Positions 55,601-64,000 of a stretch of DNA of 64,000 nt are shown one piece after another. A model generated the notes under the pieces. That model was not told where the DNA came from. It saw nothing but the letters and a program-made list of their open reading frames with translations, and made no database searches. The translations under genes were made by a program, and so were the position numbers. Source of the stretch: Cupriavidus metallidurans CH34 (GTDB lineage Bacteria > Pseudomonadota > Gammaproteobacteria > Burkholderiales > Burkholderiaceae); contig NC_007974.2 in the NCBI RefSeq assembly GCF_000196015.1, positions 2,418,001 to 2,482,000 on the forward strand, in the 5' to 3' direction. Every line of letters begins with the position of its first letter. The stretch's first letter is position 1.

Positions 55601-56397
55601 CTTTGACTTCTCCATACCTGTAAGGCGGTTCAATGACTGATCGAACCACGGGAAAATTCGTAGCTTCCCCATGGATTATTGTCATTGCCATACGCTAGGA
55701 CCGCATCGAGAAGATTCCGCATTTGCACTAGGATAACTCCGAGTTTTCGATTCATGTGCGTTGCTGCAACGCAGCATCTCATCTTCGTGCGCCTCGAAAG
55801 GCGGAGTGATGGCCAGCGCAAGGGGGGCGTCTATTGGAGAGAACAGACAAGAGGGCGTAAGCAGCCACCCCGTGGAACAGTCCGAACCACCGGACTTAGT
55901 CGTATGACACCAATAGAAAGATGCAGGCAACAAAAACGACGAGGCTGATTGCGGCGATGAAACAGGAAGCGATGAAAACCATGACGACGTGCAGTGATAT
56001 GACGCCATGATTCAATAAACACCAATTCTCTGTCGAGACGGTATGGCTCGCCGAACGATCCGATCGTTCTTGAAATCCTGCCCGAATTCTCTGCAGCGAG
56101 ATTTCGTCCCTTCGCAAGATAGGTGCCCTCCACAACCAGTGGCGCAACCCCATGCTATATGTCCCATAAAGCACATACATCACGCCTGATAAACGGCAGC
56201 TTACTCGCGACAATGGCGCACCCGCCGCGTGCGCCGAGCAGTTTCATTTAGGAATATTCCGCTCTTATTTTCCGAAATTTCCCTTCCCAGTCGATCATGG
56301 CGAGCGTCGATACTTGCCCTGCACTCACCTGTCCGGCGACAGGTGCGTGGTCTGGCATTTGCATTTGAATCAACGGGCAACGAAGGGGGAAAGACGC
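55601..56397. other. 797-base gap without an assigned gene
   Basis: No convincing long gene. A possible tiny membrane peptide of 28 residues lies on the minus strand at 55896-55982 (MVFIASCFIAAISLVVFVAC start), without a ribosome site. GGGAAAATTCG near 55646 and GGAATATTCCG at 56251 are related to the recurrent palindrome. Confidence 0.4.
56251..56282. promoter_or_regulatory. GGAANNTTCCG core and a second divergent copy
   Basis: GGAATATTCCG at 56251-56261 matches the core exactly; GGAAATTTCGGAAA follows on the minus strand at 56269-56282 with two mismatches to the 14-mer. The pair lies about 115-145 bases before the gene at 56398. Confidence 0.45.
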
Positions 56398-57189
56398 ATG
56401 GCCACTGGAATCAAGCAGCTTCATTCCACTCCAGGCAACCCAACGACGCCCAGCCTAGGTACAGGCACAGACACCCAGGGCACAGCGCGGATGATCCGCC
56501 CGAGCAACGTGAACTACGATCTCGAAGAGCTTTCCGCCGCGCTGCACTATAACGACGAATGGCTTGGGCGCGCGAAGGTGGCGATCGAGGTTCTGGACCA
56601 ATCAAATGCCCATACCGCCTATGCAAGAGTGATCTTCTTCGACAAGGAACGCGCCGCACTTTGCTTCCACCTCGCGGCGGACATCTTCCGGTGCGCACAA
56701 TTGACACGCGTCGTACACCGCGCACTAGGCGCCAGCTTCGAGCGGGTCGTGCCGCCGTCGCTGCTGATCGATGTGGGCCCAATTGCCCATCCCGACGCTG
56801 CGCTTGCCGGATCACCAACAGTGCTGGCCGATCTGACCGCTTCCGTGTCAATGCTCGCCAACTCCACAACCGAAGCGAGCTGGCGACAGGCAGCGGTTTG
56901 TGCCTATGTAGTGGCGTTCAGGCTTGCCCGTAAGCTCATCGCCGCGATCTGCCCGCCAACGCCCAATGTATTGGACAGTCCATTGGACACCGCGATCTGG
57001 CAGTTACGGATGCACCGGTCGCCGAAAGCCCGGGCACTAGCCGAAGCGTTGGCTTCCATGCAGGTCACCTACAGCACAGCAGCCTTCGATTTCGATACCC
57101 CCTTTCCGCAAGACCAAGCCTTGCTCCAGAGCGAGGCCATGAAAGCATTTCAGGCGGATCTAGCCGCATTCCAGGCGACCGCTGCCTAA
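56398..57189 (+). CDS. uncharacterised protein, cytosolic
   Basis: The protein is 263 residues from the ATG at 56398, with AGGGGGAAAG upstream. The first 35 residues are Thr/Gly-rich and probably disordered; then a mixed fold begins at NVNYDLEELSAALHYNDEWL. The rest is helical (FRCAQLTRVVHRALGASFER, VCAYVVAFRLARKLIAAICP). No signal peptide, no recognised family. It lies downstream of a double GGAA-type palindrome and convergent to the protease remnant. Confidence 0.62.
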   Translation: MATGIKQLHSTPGNPTTPSLGTGTDTQGTARMIRPSNVNYDLEELSAALHYNDEWLGRAKVAIEVLDQSNAHTAYARVIFFDKERAALCFHLAADIFRCAQLTRVVHRALGASFERVVPPSLLIDVGPIAHPDAALAGSPTVLADLTASVSMLANSTTEASWRQAAVCAYVVAFRLARKLIAAICPPTPNVLDSPLDTAIWQLRMHRSPKARALAEALASMQVTYSTAAFDFDTPFPQDQALLQSEAMKAFQADLAAFQATAA

Positions 57190-57244
57190 CGCACCCCCGG
57201 CGTGTTCCGTGCCTGACAGGCTCCGGACCGGTTCTAGAGCCACG

Positions 57245-57775
57245 CTATGCGCTTAGGCTCTTCCTTAGTCCATAGCCCAGGCCGCCAGCGAACAACAGCA
57301 GCAATGCCAAGATCGGGGAGATCGCACCGCCGCCGCCTGAACCTCCGGCCTGGGAAGCCGTGCCACCCGTGCCCCCACCCGCCGTCGGCGGAGAGCCACC
57401 AGAATCGCTCCCACCTGGCGAGACGCTGCTGGTTCCACCACTGCCCGACAACACTGATGCAGGGTCGGTCGCGGCAACAGTCACCGTATCGGTCGCCACA
57501 CTACCCGCGTCACTGCGGATCGTCGCGACAAAGCTGTACGTACCGGCAGTTGGCAATACTGCTGTCGCGCCGCTGCTATCCGAAGTCACTGGCGTGATTG
57601 ACACTGCCGGGCCCGCCGTTTGCGACCACTGGATAGTGGCCCCACTCACTTTGAAGCCTGGTGCTCCCTTCGCGAAAAGGGTAAGTGTTGCTCCGGGTTG
57701 CACAGTGTCAGCACTTGCCGCGACATGCACGACGGGCTGCCCAGACAACAGCGCCAGCGCGGAGTCCACATCGAG
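57245..57775 (-). pseudogene. C-terminal remnant of S8 protease: PKD-like domain and membrane anchor
   Basis: The frame continues the protease across the IS: it begins LDVDSALALLSGQ, the usual end of an S8 catalytic domain, then an Ig/PKD-like domain (VHVAASADTVQPGATLTLFA, ATIQWSQTAGPAVSIT). A Gly/Ser-rich linker leads to a C-terminal tail GGGGAISPILALLLLFAGG ending YGLRKSLSA. Gly-run, hydrophobic helix and basic end resemble a GlyGly-CTERM sorting signal. It lacks a start and is cut off from its promoter by the IS30 element. Confidence 0.88.
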
Positions 57776-57777
57776 CA

Positions 57778-58881
57778 GGGCGGCCTCAATTCCGAAGTGC
57801 AACACCGAGAATTGAGGCCAAGATGACCAAGAAAAATTACCAGCAGTTGAGTGAGACCGAACGCCATGCGATAGCCCTGGGGCTGCAGCAAAAGCAAAGC
57901 CTCAGCGCCATAGCCAGGGCCCTGGGGCGTGACAAGAGCACTATCAGCCGCGAGTGCAATCGCAATGCAGGCGGCAAGGGCTACGCCTCCAAGTTCGCCC
58001 AGCAGCGCAGTGACAATCGCAAACGCCAAGCCCGTCCCAGCCCCAAGCTGCACCGCCAAGGGCCCTTGTTCCCGCTGGTTTGCGACTACCTGCGCCACAA
58101 GTGGTCGCCCCAGCAAATCGCCAACGAACTCCAGCGTCTTCACCCACAGGATCGCCGCTTGCAAGCCTCACACGAAAGCATCTACACCTGCATCTACGCC
58201 CAGCCCCGGGGAGAGCTCAAGAAGGAGCTGGTGTCCTGCCTGCGCATGGCCCACGCCAAACGTTGGCCCCGCTCCAGGGGAAAGGATCGCCGCAAGGAGA
58301 CGCAAGACTTGCTGAGCATCCATGTGCGAGCACCCGAGATCGAGGATCGCCAGTTGCCCGGCCACTGGGAGGGTGATCTGATCAAAGGCAAGGCTAACGC
58401 CAGTGCGATTGGCACGCTGGTCGAGCGCACCACCCGTCTGGTGGTGCTGGTCAAGCTGCCACACCCCAACCCCGCCACAGCGGCGCATGTACTGCAAGCC
58501 TTCAGCGACAAGCTCAAGACAATAGCCCAGCCGATGCGCCAGACCCTGACCTACGACCGGGGCAGCGAGATGGCCGAGCACCGCCAGCTCAGCGAGAACA
58601 CAGGCATGAAGGTGTACTTCTGCGACCCCTACAGTCCCTGGCAAAGGGGGAGCAACGAGAACACCAATGGGCTCTTGCGCCAGTACTTCCCCAAGGGGAC
58701 TGATCTGAGTGGCTACAGCCAGGAGCAGTTGGACGCTGTGGCCGATGAGCTCAATGGACGGCCCAGGATGACTCTGGGGTGGCGCAAGCCCATCGAGGTC
58801 TATGCCGAGCATTTGGCGCGGCTGGCCCAGCAGCCGGATTTAGTGCATTGAGTTTTTGTTGCACTTGGACTTGAAACCGCC
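57778..58881. mobile_element. IS30-family insertion sequence, about 1104 bp
   Basis: It carries one transposase gene. Ends start GGGCGGCCTCAA at 57778 and, on the other strand, GGCGGTTTCAAG at 58881, both leading to AAGTGCAACA; end positions may be off by one or two bases. The flanks share CA at 57776-57777 and 58882-58883. Removing the element and one CA restores the protease frame (CGAGM-LDVDSALAL), so it inserted in a formerly continuous gene. Confidence 0.88.
57823..58851 (+). CDS. IS30-family transposase
   Basis: A 342-residue transposase starting at the ATG just inside the left end. The N-terminal helix-turn-helix is LSAIARALGRDKSTISREC. The DDE triad is Asp185 (HWEGDLIKG), Asp245 (TYDRGSEM) and Glu279 (RGSNENTNGLLRQYFP), the IS30 pattern. 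All residues are intact, so the element may still be active. Confidence 0.96.
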   Translation: MTKKNYQQLSETERHAIALGLQQKQSLSAIARALGRDKSTISRECNRNAGGKGYASKFAQQRSDNRKRQARPSPKLHRQGPLFPLVCDYLRHKWSPQQIANELQRLHPQDRRLQASHESIYTCIYAQPRGELKKELVSCLRMAHAKRWPRSRGKDRRKETQDLLSIHVRAPEIEDRQLPGHWEGDLIKGKANASAIGTLVERTTRLVVLVKLPHPNPATAAHVLQAFSDKLKTIAQPMRQTLTYDRGSEMAEHRQLSENTGMKVYFCDPYSPWQRGSNENTNGLLRQYFPKGTDLSGYSQEQLDAVADELNGRPRMTLGWRKPIEVYAEHLARLAQQPDLVH

Positions 58882-60408
58882 CATGCCTGCTCCGCACGTA
58901 CCTGGACGGCTCTGGCACCAGGATGCAGCAGGAAACGGGCGTGCCGATTGCGTGAGCAATGATGCGATGTCGTCCGGCGTCAACGAAGCATTCTCCGACA
59001 GCAGCATTGCGGCAACGCCGGTCACATGAGGTGCCGCGATGCTGGTGCCAGTTTTGAGCCCATATCCCGATCCGGTTGGTGTCGTCATGCCCAGATTCAC
59101 GGTCGACAATACACTCAACTGACTGCCCGTCATCAGCACGCCCCTCCCCCCGCCCGGCGCGCTCAGCGTTGTTCCGGTACCGACGTTGGCATAGTCCGCG
59201 CTATCGCCCTCGGGCGTGTGCGCGGTCACCCCAATGACCCCAGAGCAATTCGCGGGAGCACCTGCGCCCATGGCCGCATCGTTTCCCGTTGCCGCCACGA
59301 TCACCACGCCGCGCGCGCGAACATCGTTGACTGCCTGCCGCAACGCCGGACCGCATGGGCTGTAACCACCCAGGCTCAGGTTGATGACCTTCGCTGGCTC
59401 GGCATTCAGTGGCACGCCGGGGACCGCGATACCCGCTGCCCAGCGCATTGCGTCAATGAGATCCGAAGTCACGCCACCGCATCGGCCCAGCGCCCGCGCA
59501 TTCGAGATTCTGGCAAACGGGGCAATACCTGCGATGCCCAAGCCAATACCACGCGTGGCGGCGATGATGCCGCTCACATAGGTGCCATGCCAATTGCTTG
59601 GAACGGCAGCACCACAAAGATCGGGGTAGTTTGTCGCATCGTCCGCGCTGACCCAGTCTCCCGGATCGGAGGGGTCGGTATCCCGGTCAGCGATGCCATC
59701 GTTCTTCACGAAGCCTGTCGGCAGGAATTTTCCGGTTTTTGCATCGGCTATCGTCGTCAATGTCTCAGCAGTCAGGAAATCGTAGCCTGCGGCAAGACGA
59801 GAGGCGTCCAGATCCTCGTGAGCAGTAATACCGGTGTCGACGACAGCCACCGTCACACTGACACCGGTCGGCATGCGCTGCCACGCAGCGAAGACATCCG
59901 CCCCGTCGCGCGACGAGGTGGTTGGCGACAGGTTCCATTACTGCAACAGGTATGTGTCGTTGGCTGCCACGCCAGCCACGTGAATGCGGTAGTCGACGTC
60001 GACATAATCGAACGCACCCGTGGCCCTGAGCCGCTGCGCCACTGCGGCGGCGTCACTTGCCGTCAGCGGCGTGCTCAACCGAAGTATGCGTGCCCCTCCG
60101 CTCATGACCCGTTTGGATGTCAACGGTTGCAGCGCCGCTGCCGACCACTGCTGGACGCGTCGCATCTCATCGCCGCTACCGTTAATGGCCGCGGCTGATC
60201 TGATCGCGCCGGACTCCTTGACGATCAACTGCACAACTGGCGCCGATGGCACCTCGGACGGGTTCCGTTTCTGCGCATGGGCAGGTGGGGCGGCGCCGAG
60301 CATGACGGCACCCAAAGGGAGCGCCATCGCCATTGCCAACGACCACCGCTTCCGCGCGACCCACGCTCGCGGCGGTCCGAACTCGGATTCAGGGGCTGCG
60401 GTTGGCAT
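58882..60408 (-). pseudogene. S8 (subtilisin-like) exported protease, nonsense codon and IS-truncated
   Basis: From 60408 the frame encodes a signal peptide (LPLGAVMLGAAPPAHAQ) and a propeptide-like region, then meets TAA (codon 157, at 59938-59940) after NDTYLLQ. The same frame continues at once with WNLSPTTSSRDGADVF and the catalytic domain: Asp191 (VAVVDTGI), His274 (NWHGTYVSG) and Ser456 (GTSIAAPHVTG) are all present. The gene is then cut at CGAGM by the IS30 element. Joined to 57245-57775 it makes 686 codons, with one in-frame stop. Likely a secreted serine protease that is no longer made. Confidence 0.92.
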
Positions 60409-60410
60409 AG

Positions 60411-60440
60411 GGAAGTTTCCGAATTAGGATTTTTCCGAAT
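60411..60440. promoter_or_regulatory. tandem GGAANNTTCCGAAT sites at the protease start
   Basis: GGAAGTTTCCGAAT (60411-60424, exact) and GGATTTTTCCGAAT (60427-60440, one mismatch) lie 16 bases apart in the same orientation. The first begins two bases upstream of the assigned start codon. ATTAGGATT/AATCCTAAT (60423-60446) is an overlapping inverted repeat. Confidence 0.6.
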
Positions 60441-60522
60441 CCTAATGCAGACATGTCCGAATGCGCGCCGCAATATCACAATTTATTGCTATGGAGCCTA
60501 TTCACGGGTATCCATGCAAAAA

Positions 60523-60548
60523 GGCCACGGCATATGCCGTGGCCTTTT
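60523..60548. terminator. bidirectional terminator downstream of the porin
   Basis: GGCCACGGCAT/ATGCCGTGGCC (60523-60544) is a perfect 22-base palindrome, flanked by five A and four T. It lies 63 bases beyond the porin stop and also between the porin and the protease promoter. Confidence 0.88.
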
Positions 60549-60611
60549 CGATCTGGTAGATGCGGAGTACCCGTCCAGGCACTCCACGATCTTCAGGACA
60601 CAATCAGGTCA

Positions 60612-61670
60612 TCAGAACTTGTGACGGATGCCGACAACGGCGCCGAACTGGTTCTGTCCATTGATTGGCTGATCAGCATTGCTCACGCCAACTACCGACA
60701 CGATGCCCCGGTCGCTATCCTTCTTGTTAATGGCATAGGCCATGTTCAGATAGAGATCAGTACGCTTGGACAACGCGTAGTCAGCCGAAGCCACCAGCGT
60801 CCAAGGATCAGCCGAAGTCTGGTGGAAGGCCTGATAGTAAACCGCGCCGGTCAACGACAGAGCCGGTGTCACCTGATAGCCCAGGCCCGTCCACCACAGG
60901 TTCGAACGTACGTGGTTGTCGGCCATCGTCTGGTTTGCCCAACGCCAGCCACCGAACACCTTGGCCGGACCAAACATATAGGTGCCAGCAATCGTTGCAC
61001 GCTGGATCTTCGCACCCGTGTCGGCAACACCTGCCGTCAAACCCAGGCGCACCTGGTCATACACAGCGCCAACCGACAGCGGGCCAGTAGCGTAGTTCAG
61101 GCCGGCCGAGTACTCAGCGCCGCGGCTGGTCTGGCCAGGGACTTCTTGGCCGTTGTAGCGGAAGCTATACAGTGCGGAAGCCGTGACGCCTCCAAACGTA
61201 CCGACATACTTGATCGCATTGTCGGCACGGCTTGCAAACGCACCGTCCTGTCCGATGATCGAGTAACGCGTCGCAATGGCCATCGGATCATAGTTCAAAC
61301 CGAAGTCATACAGCAGCGTCTGTTGGCGACCCAGCGTCAGGGTGCCGATGCCATCCTTCTGCAAGCCGACGAAGGCCTGACGATTGAACATGCGGCTCGA
61401 GTCGGCACCGCTGCCGGTGTCGATGTTGATGCCACTTTCCAGCGTGAAGATGCCTTTCAGGCCGCCACCCAGATCTTCGGTGCCACGCAGGCCCCAACGC
61501 GATCCTGAGAGATTGCCTGACGACATGCGAACCGTGCTGTTGTCGCCACCAGCATGGGTCAGATATTCGATACCGACGTCCGCCACGCCGTACATTGTCA
61601 CGCTCGATTGTGCAAAGGCACCTGTCGACGCCAAGGCAACGACCGCAGCGGTGAGCATCTTGATTTTCAT
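60612..61670 (-). CDS. Gram-negative general porin (beta-proteobacterial type)
   Basis: A 352-residue porin with a signal peptide (LASTGAFAQ). The mature start SSVTMYGVADVGIEYLTHAG and the following SRWGLRGTEDLGGGLKGIFT are hallmarks of Burkholderiaceae porins, and the protein ends with a terminal Phe (AVVGIRHKF) needed for barrel assembly. LTLGRQQTLLYDFG is the usual constriction-loop region. A passive outer-membrane diffusion channel. It has its own terminator and a long AT-rich upstream region, consistent with strong regulation. Confidence 0.95.
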   Translation of the reverse strand: MKIKMLTAAVVALASTGAFAQSSVTMYGVADVGIEYLTHAGGDNSTVRMSSGNLSGSRWGLRGTEDLGGGLKGIFTLESGINIDTGSGADSSRMFNRQAFVGLQKDGIGTLTLGRQQTLLYDFGLNYDPMAIATRYSIIGQDGAFASRADNAIKYVGTFGGVTASALYSFRYNGQEVPGQTSRGAEYSAGLNYATGPLSVGAVYDQVRLGLTAGVADTGAKIQRATIAGTYMFGPAKVFGGWRWANQTMADNHVRSNLWWTGLGYQVTPALSLTGAVYYQAFHQTSADPWTLVASADYALSKRTDLYLNMAYAINKKDSDRGIVSVVGVSNADQPINGQNQFGAVVGIRHKF

Positions 61671-62241
61671 ACTGAATTCCTCTTCCGTGGATTAACGTCA
61701 CAAGGTGAACATGCAACGATGCGAATTATCTTTGGATCGAGATTGACAAGAAATAGCCATCAGCCCAGCTCTACACTTAATGATCCGTTCCATTGACTTC
61801 CATTTTTCTCTTTTAAAACAGCCACATATGATCATGTAGAGAATGGACTACGAGATTTCCTGTGGCCTTATAAGAATCTTCCCGGAATTTTTCTGAAATT
61901 CTCGTTATGCTGGCGAGACCACGGAAAGCCAATAGTGTTGCGAACTGAGTACGGTTTCTATCCAGAAACAAAATTCTCAGAGATCACAATTGACCCAGCA
62001 TGAACAGGCTTCTTCATCCATCGCGCGATGTCTTCACGCACACGCGATCGCTCATCCACGCCTTCGGTGCTTGTCGCGCTGAAATCGGAAATTTCCGATG
62101 ATGAATCGGTCTTTCTCCTAGATCAGCGTTCGTTATGGTCGTTAGACTTAATCGATGCTTAATGATCGGCTCTTCTTTGGGACAACTATCCCAGCCGAAA
62201 CTCCACGTGAGCTGATCAAGGTGATAAGTGCTTCGTAAAAA
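61671..62241. other. AT-rich 571-base gap between porin and HTH gene
   Basis: No gene seen. The region is markedly more AT-rich than the window and should hold the porin promoter. TTGTCA at about 61746 (minus strand) is a candidate -35, but spacing to a -10 is poor. It also contains the palindrome at 62084-62099. Confidence 0.45.
62084..62099. promoter_or_regulatory. 16-bp perfect palindrome ATCGGAAATTTCCGAT
   Basis: ATCGGAAATTTCCGAT includes the GGAANNTTCCG core. It lies about 143 bases before the HTH gene at 62242. Confidence 0.5.
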
Positions 62242-62667
62242 ATGGGCGGGTCCATGGAACGCGACGCCTGCGATGAATCGGAGTTCTCGCCGCGTCCACG
62301 GGCTACATTGTCGATAGCAATGGATACGTGGAATCTCCTCCAGATCATTGATGACCATTGTGATCATCCAGTCTTCGTCGTCATCCCCTACGCCAGCCAT
62401 GTGGTCCAGTTGGGAATCGACCGGAATCTGGTGCCCGACGTGGCATCCCGAAGGGTGCTCGCGGATGACATCACTCCGGTTCGCGCGTGGCGCGAGTATT
62501 TTGGCCACACACAGAAGGTGGTTGCGGAACGCCTGGGAATAAGCCAGCAGAGCTACGCCCAACTCGCGAACAGCGAAGCGTTGCGCAGATCGTCGATCGA
62601 GAAGCTGGCGACTGCGCTTGGCATCGCGCCTGATCAGATTTCCAGTCTGGATCGCTTTGGCGCATGA
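62242..62667 (+). CDS. XRE-family helix-turn-helix protein
   Basis: Up to 141 residues. The C-terminal half has a Cro/CI-type helix-turn-helix (RAWREYFGHTQKVVAERLGI, SQQSYAQLANSEALRRSSIE, KLATALGIAPDQI). The first half contains HPVFVVIPYASHVVQLG, a short antitoxin-like or dimerisation segment. Later starts at 62254 or 62320 are possible; none has a strong ribosome site. It may be an antitoxin or a stand-alone regulator; no toxin-like partner is adjacent. Confidence 0.75.
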   Translation: MGGSMERDACDESEFSPRPRATLSIAMDTWNLLQIIDDHCDHPVFVVIPYASHVVQLGIDRNLVPDVASRRVLADDITPVRAWREYFGHTQKVVAERLGISQQSYAQLANSEALRRSSIEKLATALGIAPDQISSLDRFGA

Positions 62668-62728
62668 CCCGCTCGCGACGCATTCCTTCTCAACCTCGCC
62701 GCATCACCGTGTCTCAACCGGAATTTCC

Positions 62729-63094
62729 ATGACTTCGCGAATAGAAGCGCTCGAGCATCGAATTGCCGCCCTTGAATCCGAGATTGATCGCCTGAATCAG
62801 ACTCAGAAGACCGGTCCTAACTCGGACGATCTGGAGCTCGTCATCGGTTTTGTCCAGGGCCTGAGCTGGATGCTTGAAACCCATGTCCGCGTGCAGGCGG
62901 AGTATGACCAGAATGTGATCAACAATTTCGCCGCAGTACTCCTGTATGAGTCCGAGCGATTGCACCCCCATGTTCCGCATCGCGACAGCATTGCGATGAC
63001 ACTGCGCTTGATGGCCCATAGCTTGACGGATTCGAGAGCGGAGTCCGGCGCGTTCCTACGGGGCATGCCTGCGCCTGGTCAGTCACATCACTGA
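62729..63094 (+). CDS. coiled-coil protein of unknown function
   Basis: The protein is 121 residues from the ATG at 62729. It begins with a coiled coil (RIEALEHRIAALESEIDRLN) and continues as helices (DDLELVIGFVQGLSWMLETH, NNFAAVLLYESERLHPH). No signal peptide. It starts 62 bases after the HTH gene on the same strand and may be in its operon. Not recognised. Confidence 0.6.
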   Translation: MTSRIEALEHRIAALESEIDRLNQTQKTGPNSDDLELVIGFVQGLSWMLETHVRVQAEYDQNVINNFAAVLLYESERLHPHVPHRDSIAMTLRLMAHSLTDSRAESGAFLRGMPAPGQSHH

Positions 63095-63278
63095 GTTGCG
63101 GCCCGCTCTGACCGTGTCGGAAGACAGAAGCACGTGGCATGCCCGTCAACTCGCGAGCATGTTGCATATCTATCACTTCTGCAATTCTTGATTTTCAACT
63201 AGCATCATGGAGTGCCGCCTCCAATCGTCGGGGACGGTGGTTGTCGTATTGACACTGCCTGGGACTTCGTGACGCACC

Positions 63279-64000
63279 ATGCTCCATCTTTCGGCGGCCT
63301 ATTTCGTGACTCCGTTTGCCCTGCTCGCTGCAATGATGCTCGTAGTGGCACGTTGCTGGCGCAACGCCAGACAGGCAAGCGCCAAGATGGCAGAACTCAA
63401 GGCCGAGCGCACCCTTTTCCAGTCGTTGCTGGACTCCTCGCCCAATGCGGTACTGGTGGTGAGCCACGAGCACCGCATCCTCAAAGTCAGCGAACCTTAC
63501 GCAAGGCTGTGCGGCGTCAGTACCGAAGATCTCATCGGGAAGCCATTGGTCCACAGCCACACGACAAGCCGCTTTCTCGATCTGGGTGGTCTACTGGAAC
63601 TCACCCTGCTCAGAATGGACGGCAATGAACGCTCCGATCTAATCACTCTCGGAATTCCGGAGCAATCTGTACGCACATTCAGGGTGAACGCCACACAATG
63701 CAGATCGGAAGATGGCGTGTTCTCGGGTACCGCGATAGTGCTGACGGATATCAGCGAACAGGTGGCAGCGCAGCATCGCGTCGATCAGACTTCCGCAGCC
63801 ATGGATGACATCACTGATGCGCTATCGGTGACGTTCTTCCAGCTCTGTCGCGAATCAAACGGCCATATCTGGCTTCCCTGGGTGAAGGGGATGCAAAACA
63901 CCACGCTGAACTGGTCAGCCGAGAGAATGATGCGCGACGGCGGTGGCATCCTTCCGAATCTTGATGCCTCCGAAAAGACACTATTCATCGGGGCAGTAGA
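63279..64000 (+). CDS. PAS-domain sensor protein, N-terminal part (runs off the window)
   Basis: The frame is open from the ATG at 63279 to the end of the window, at least 240 codons. A single N-terminal membrane helix (YFVTPFALLAAMMLVVARCW) is followed by a linker and a PAS domain (ERTLFQSLLDSSPNAVLVVS, CGVSTEDLIGKP, TAIVLTDISEQ). What follows (SAAMDDITDALSVTFFQLCR) may be the start of a second sensor domain. It is most likely a histidine kinase or hybrid kinase; the catalytic part lies beyond 64000. Confidence 0.75.
   Translation, partial: MLHLSAAYFVTPFALLAAMMLVVARCWRNARQASAKMAELKAERTLFQSLLDSSPNAVLVVSHEHRILKVSEPYARLCGVSTEDLIGKPLVHSHTTSRFLDLGGLLELTLLRMDGNERSDLITLGIPEQSVRTFRVNATQCRSEDGVFSGTAIVLTDISEQVAAQHRVDQTSAAMDDITDALSVTFFQLCRESNGHIWLPWVKGMQNTTLNWSAERMMRDGGGILPNLDASEKTLFIGAV

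Noticed and set aside
55896..55982. 28-residue membrane peptide on the minus strand
   Set aside because: Hydrophobic and intriguing, but has no ribosome site or supporting context, so it is mentioned only in the gap entry.
61720..61760. Sigma-70 promoter for the porin
   Set aside because: TTGTCA is present but the spacing to any TATAAT-like hexamer is too short to support a call.

Overview
This window looks like part of a high-GC beta-proteobacterial replicon, most likely Burkholderiaceae of the Cupriavidus/Ralstonia type. The basis is a CopABCD-CopRS copper island, a heavy-metal RND efflux locus, a beta-proteobacterial 16-strand-type porin, a pilE/fimT-pilVWXY1 minor-pilin cluster and many small secreted proteins typical of that group. 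No rRNA, tRNA or CRISPR array was recognised.

Layout. 0-8.9 kb holds housekeeping and accessory genes: an isochorismatase-like hydrolase, a four-CBS/PAS/GGDEF/EAL signalling protein, a cupin, a stand-alone PstS, a DUF3761 protein, and a divergent LysR/NAD-epimerase pair. 8.9-15.4 kb is the copper island: copA-copB-copC-copD reads leftward, copRS reads rightward, and a palindromic cop box lies between them. 15.4-16.7 kb is an ArsR-type regulator of the BigR/SqrR kind with two YeeE/YedE transporter halves. 16.7-24.0 kb is an HME-RND efflux operon whose pump gene is split by an IS3-family element with a clean 3-bp target duplication. 24.3-32.2 kb is the minor-pilin/PilY1 operon and a DUF4382 lipoprotein. 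32.3-39.0 kb is a mix of small enzymes and secreted proteins.

39.1-43.4 kb is a compact four-gene operon in which every product carries an export signal. One product has the domain order of the flagellar H-ring protein FlgT (N-terminal domain, CsgG/TolB-like middle, FlgT-C-like end), but no flagellar genes are nearby.

43.5-64 kb is a regulatory region. It has two orphan OmpR-type proteins lacking the receiver phospho-aspartate, an EvgS/BvgS-like hybrid kinase, a separate Hpt protein, a NarL/BvgA-type response regulator, and at the window end the start of another PAS sensor. A palindromic sequence, core GGAANNTTCCG and in four cases exactly GGAANNTTCCGAAT, recurs in front of genes here and is the best candidate for an undescribed regulon operator.

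The same region is decaying. It holds an OmpA-like lipoprotein with its domain core deleted, a barrel-protein remnant, a frameshifted TPR-glycosyltransferase, and a subtilisin-like exported protease broken by both a nonsense codon and an IS30-family insertion. A poly-C tract just after the start of a small lipoprotein and a poly-G in the glycosyltransferase are possible slippage switches. All calls come from reading the sequence alone; family names are from recognised motifs, not searches.
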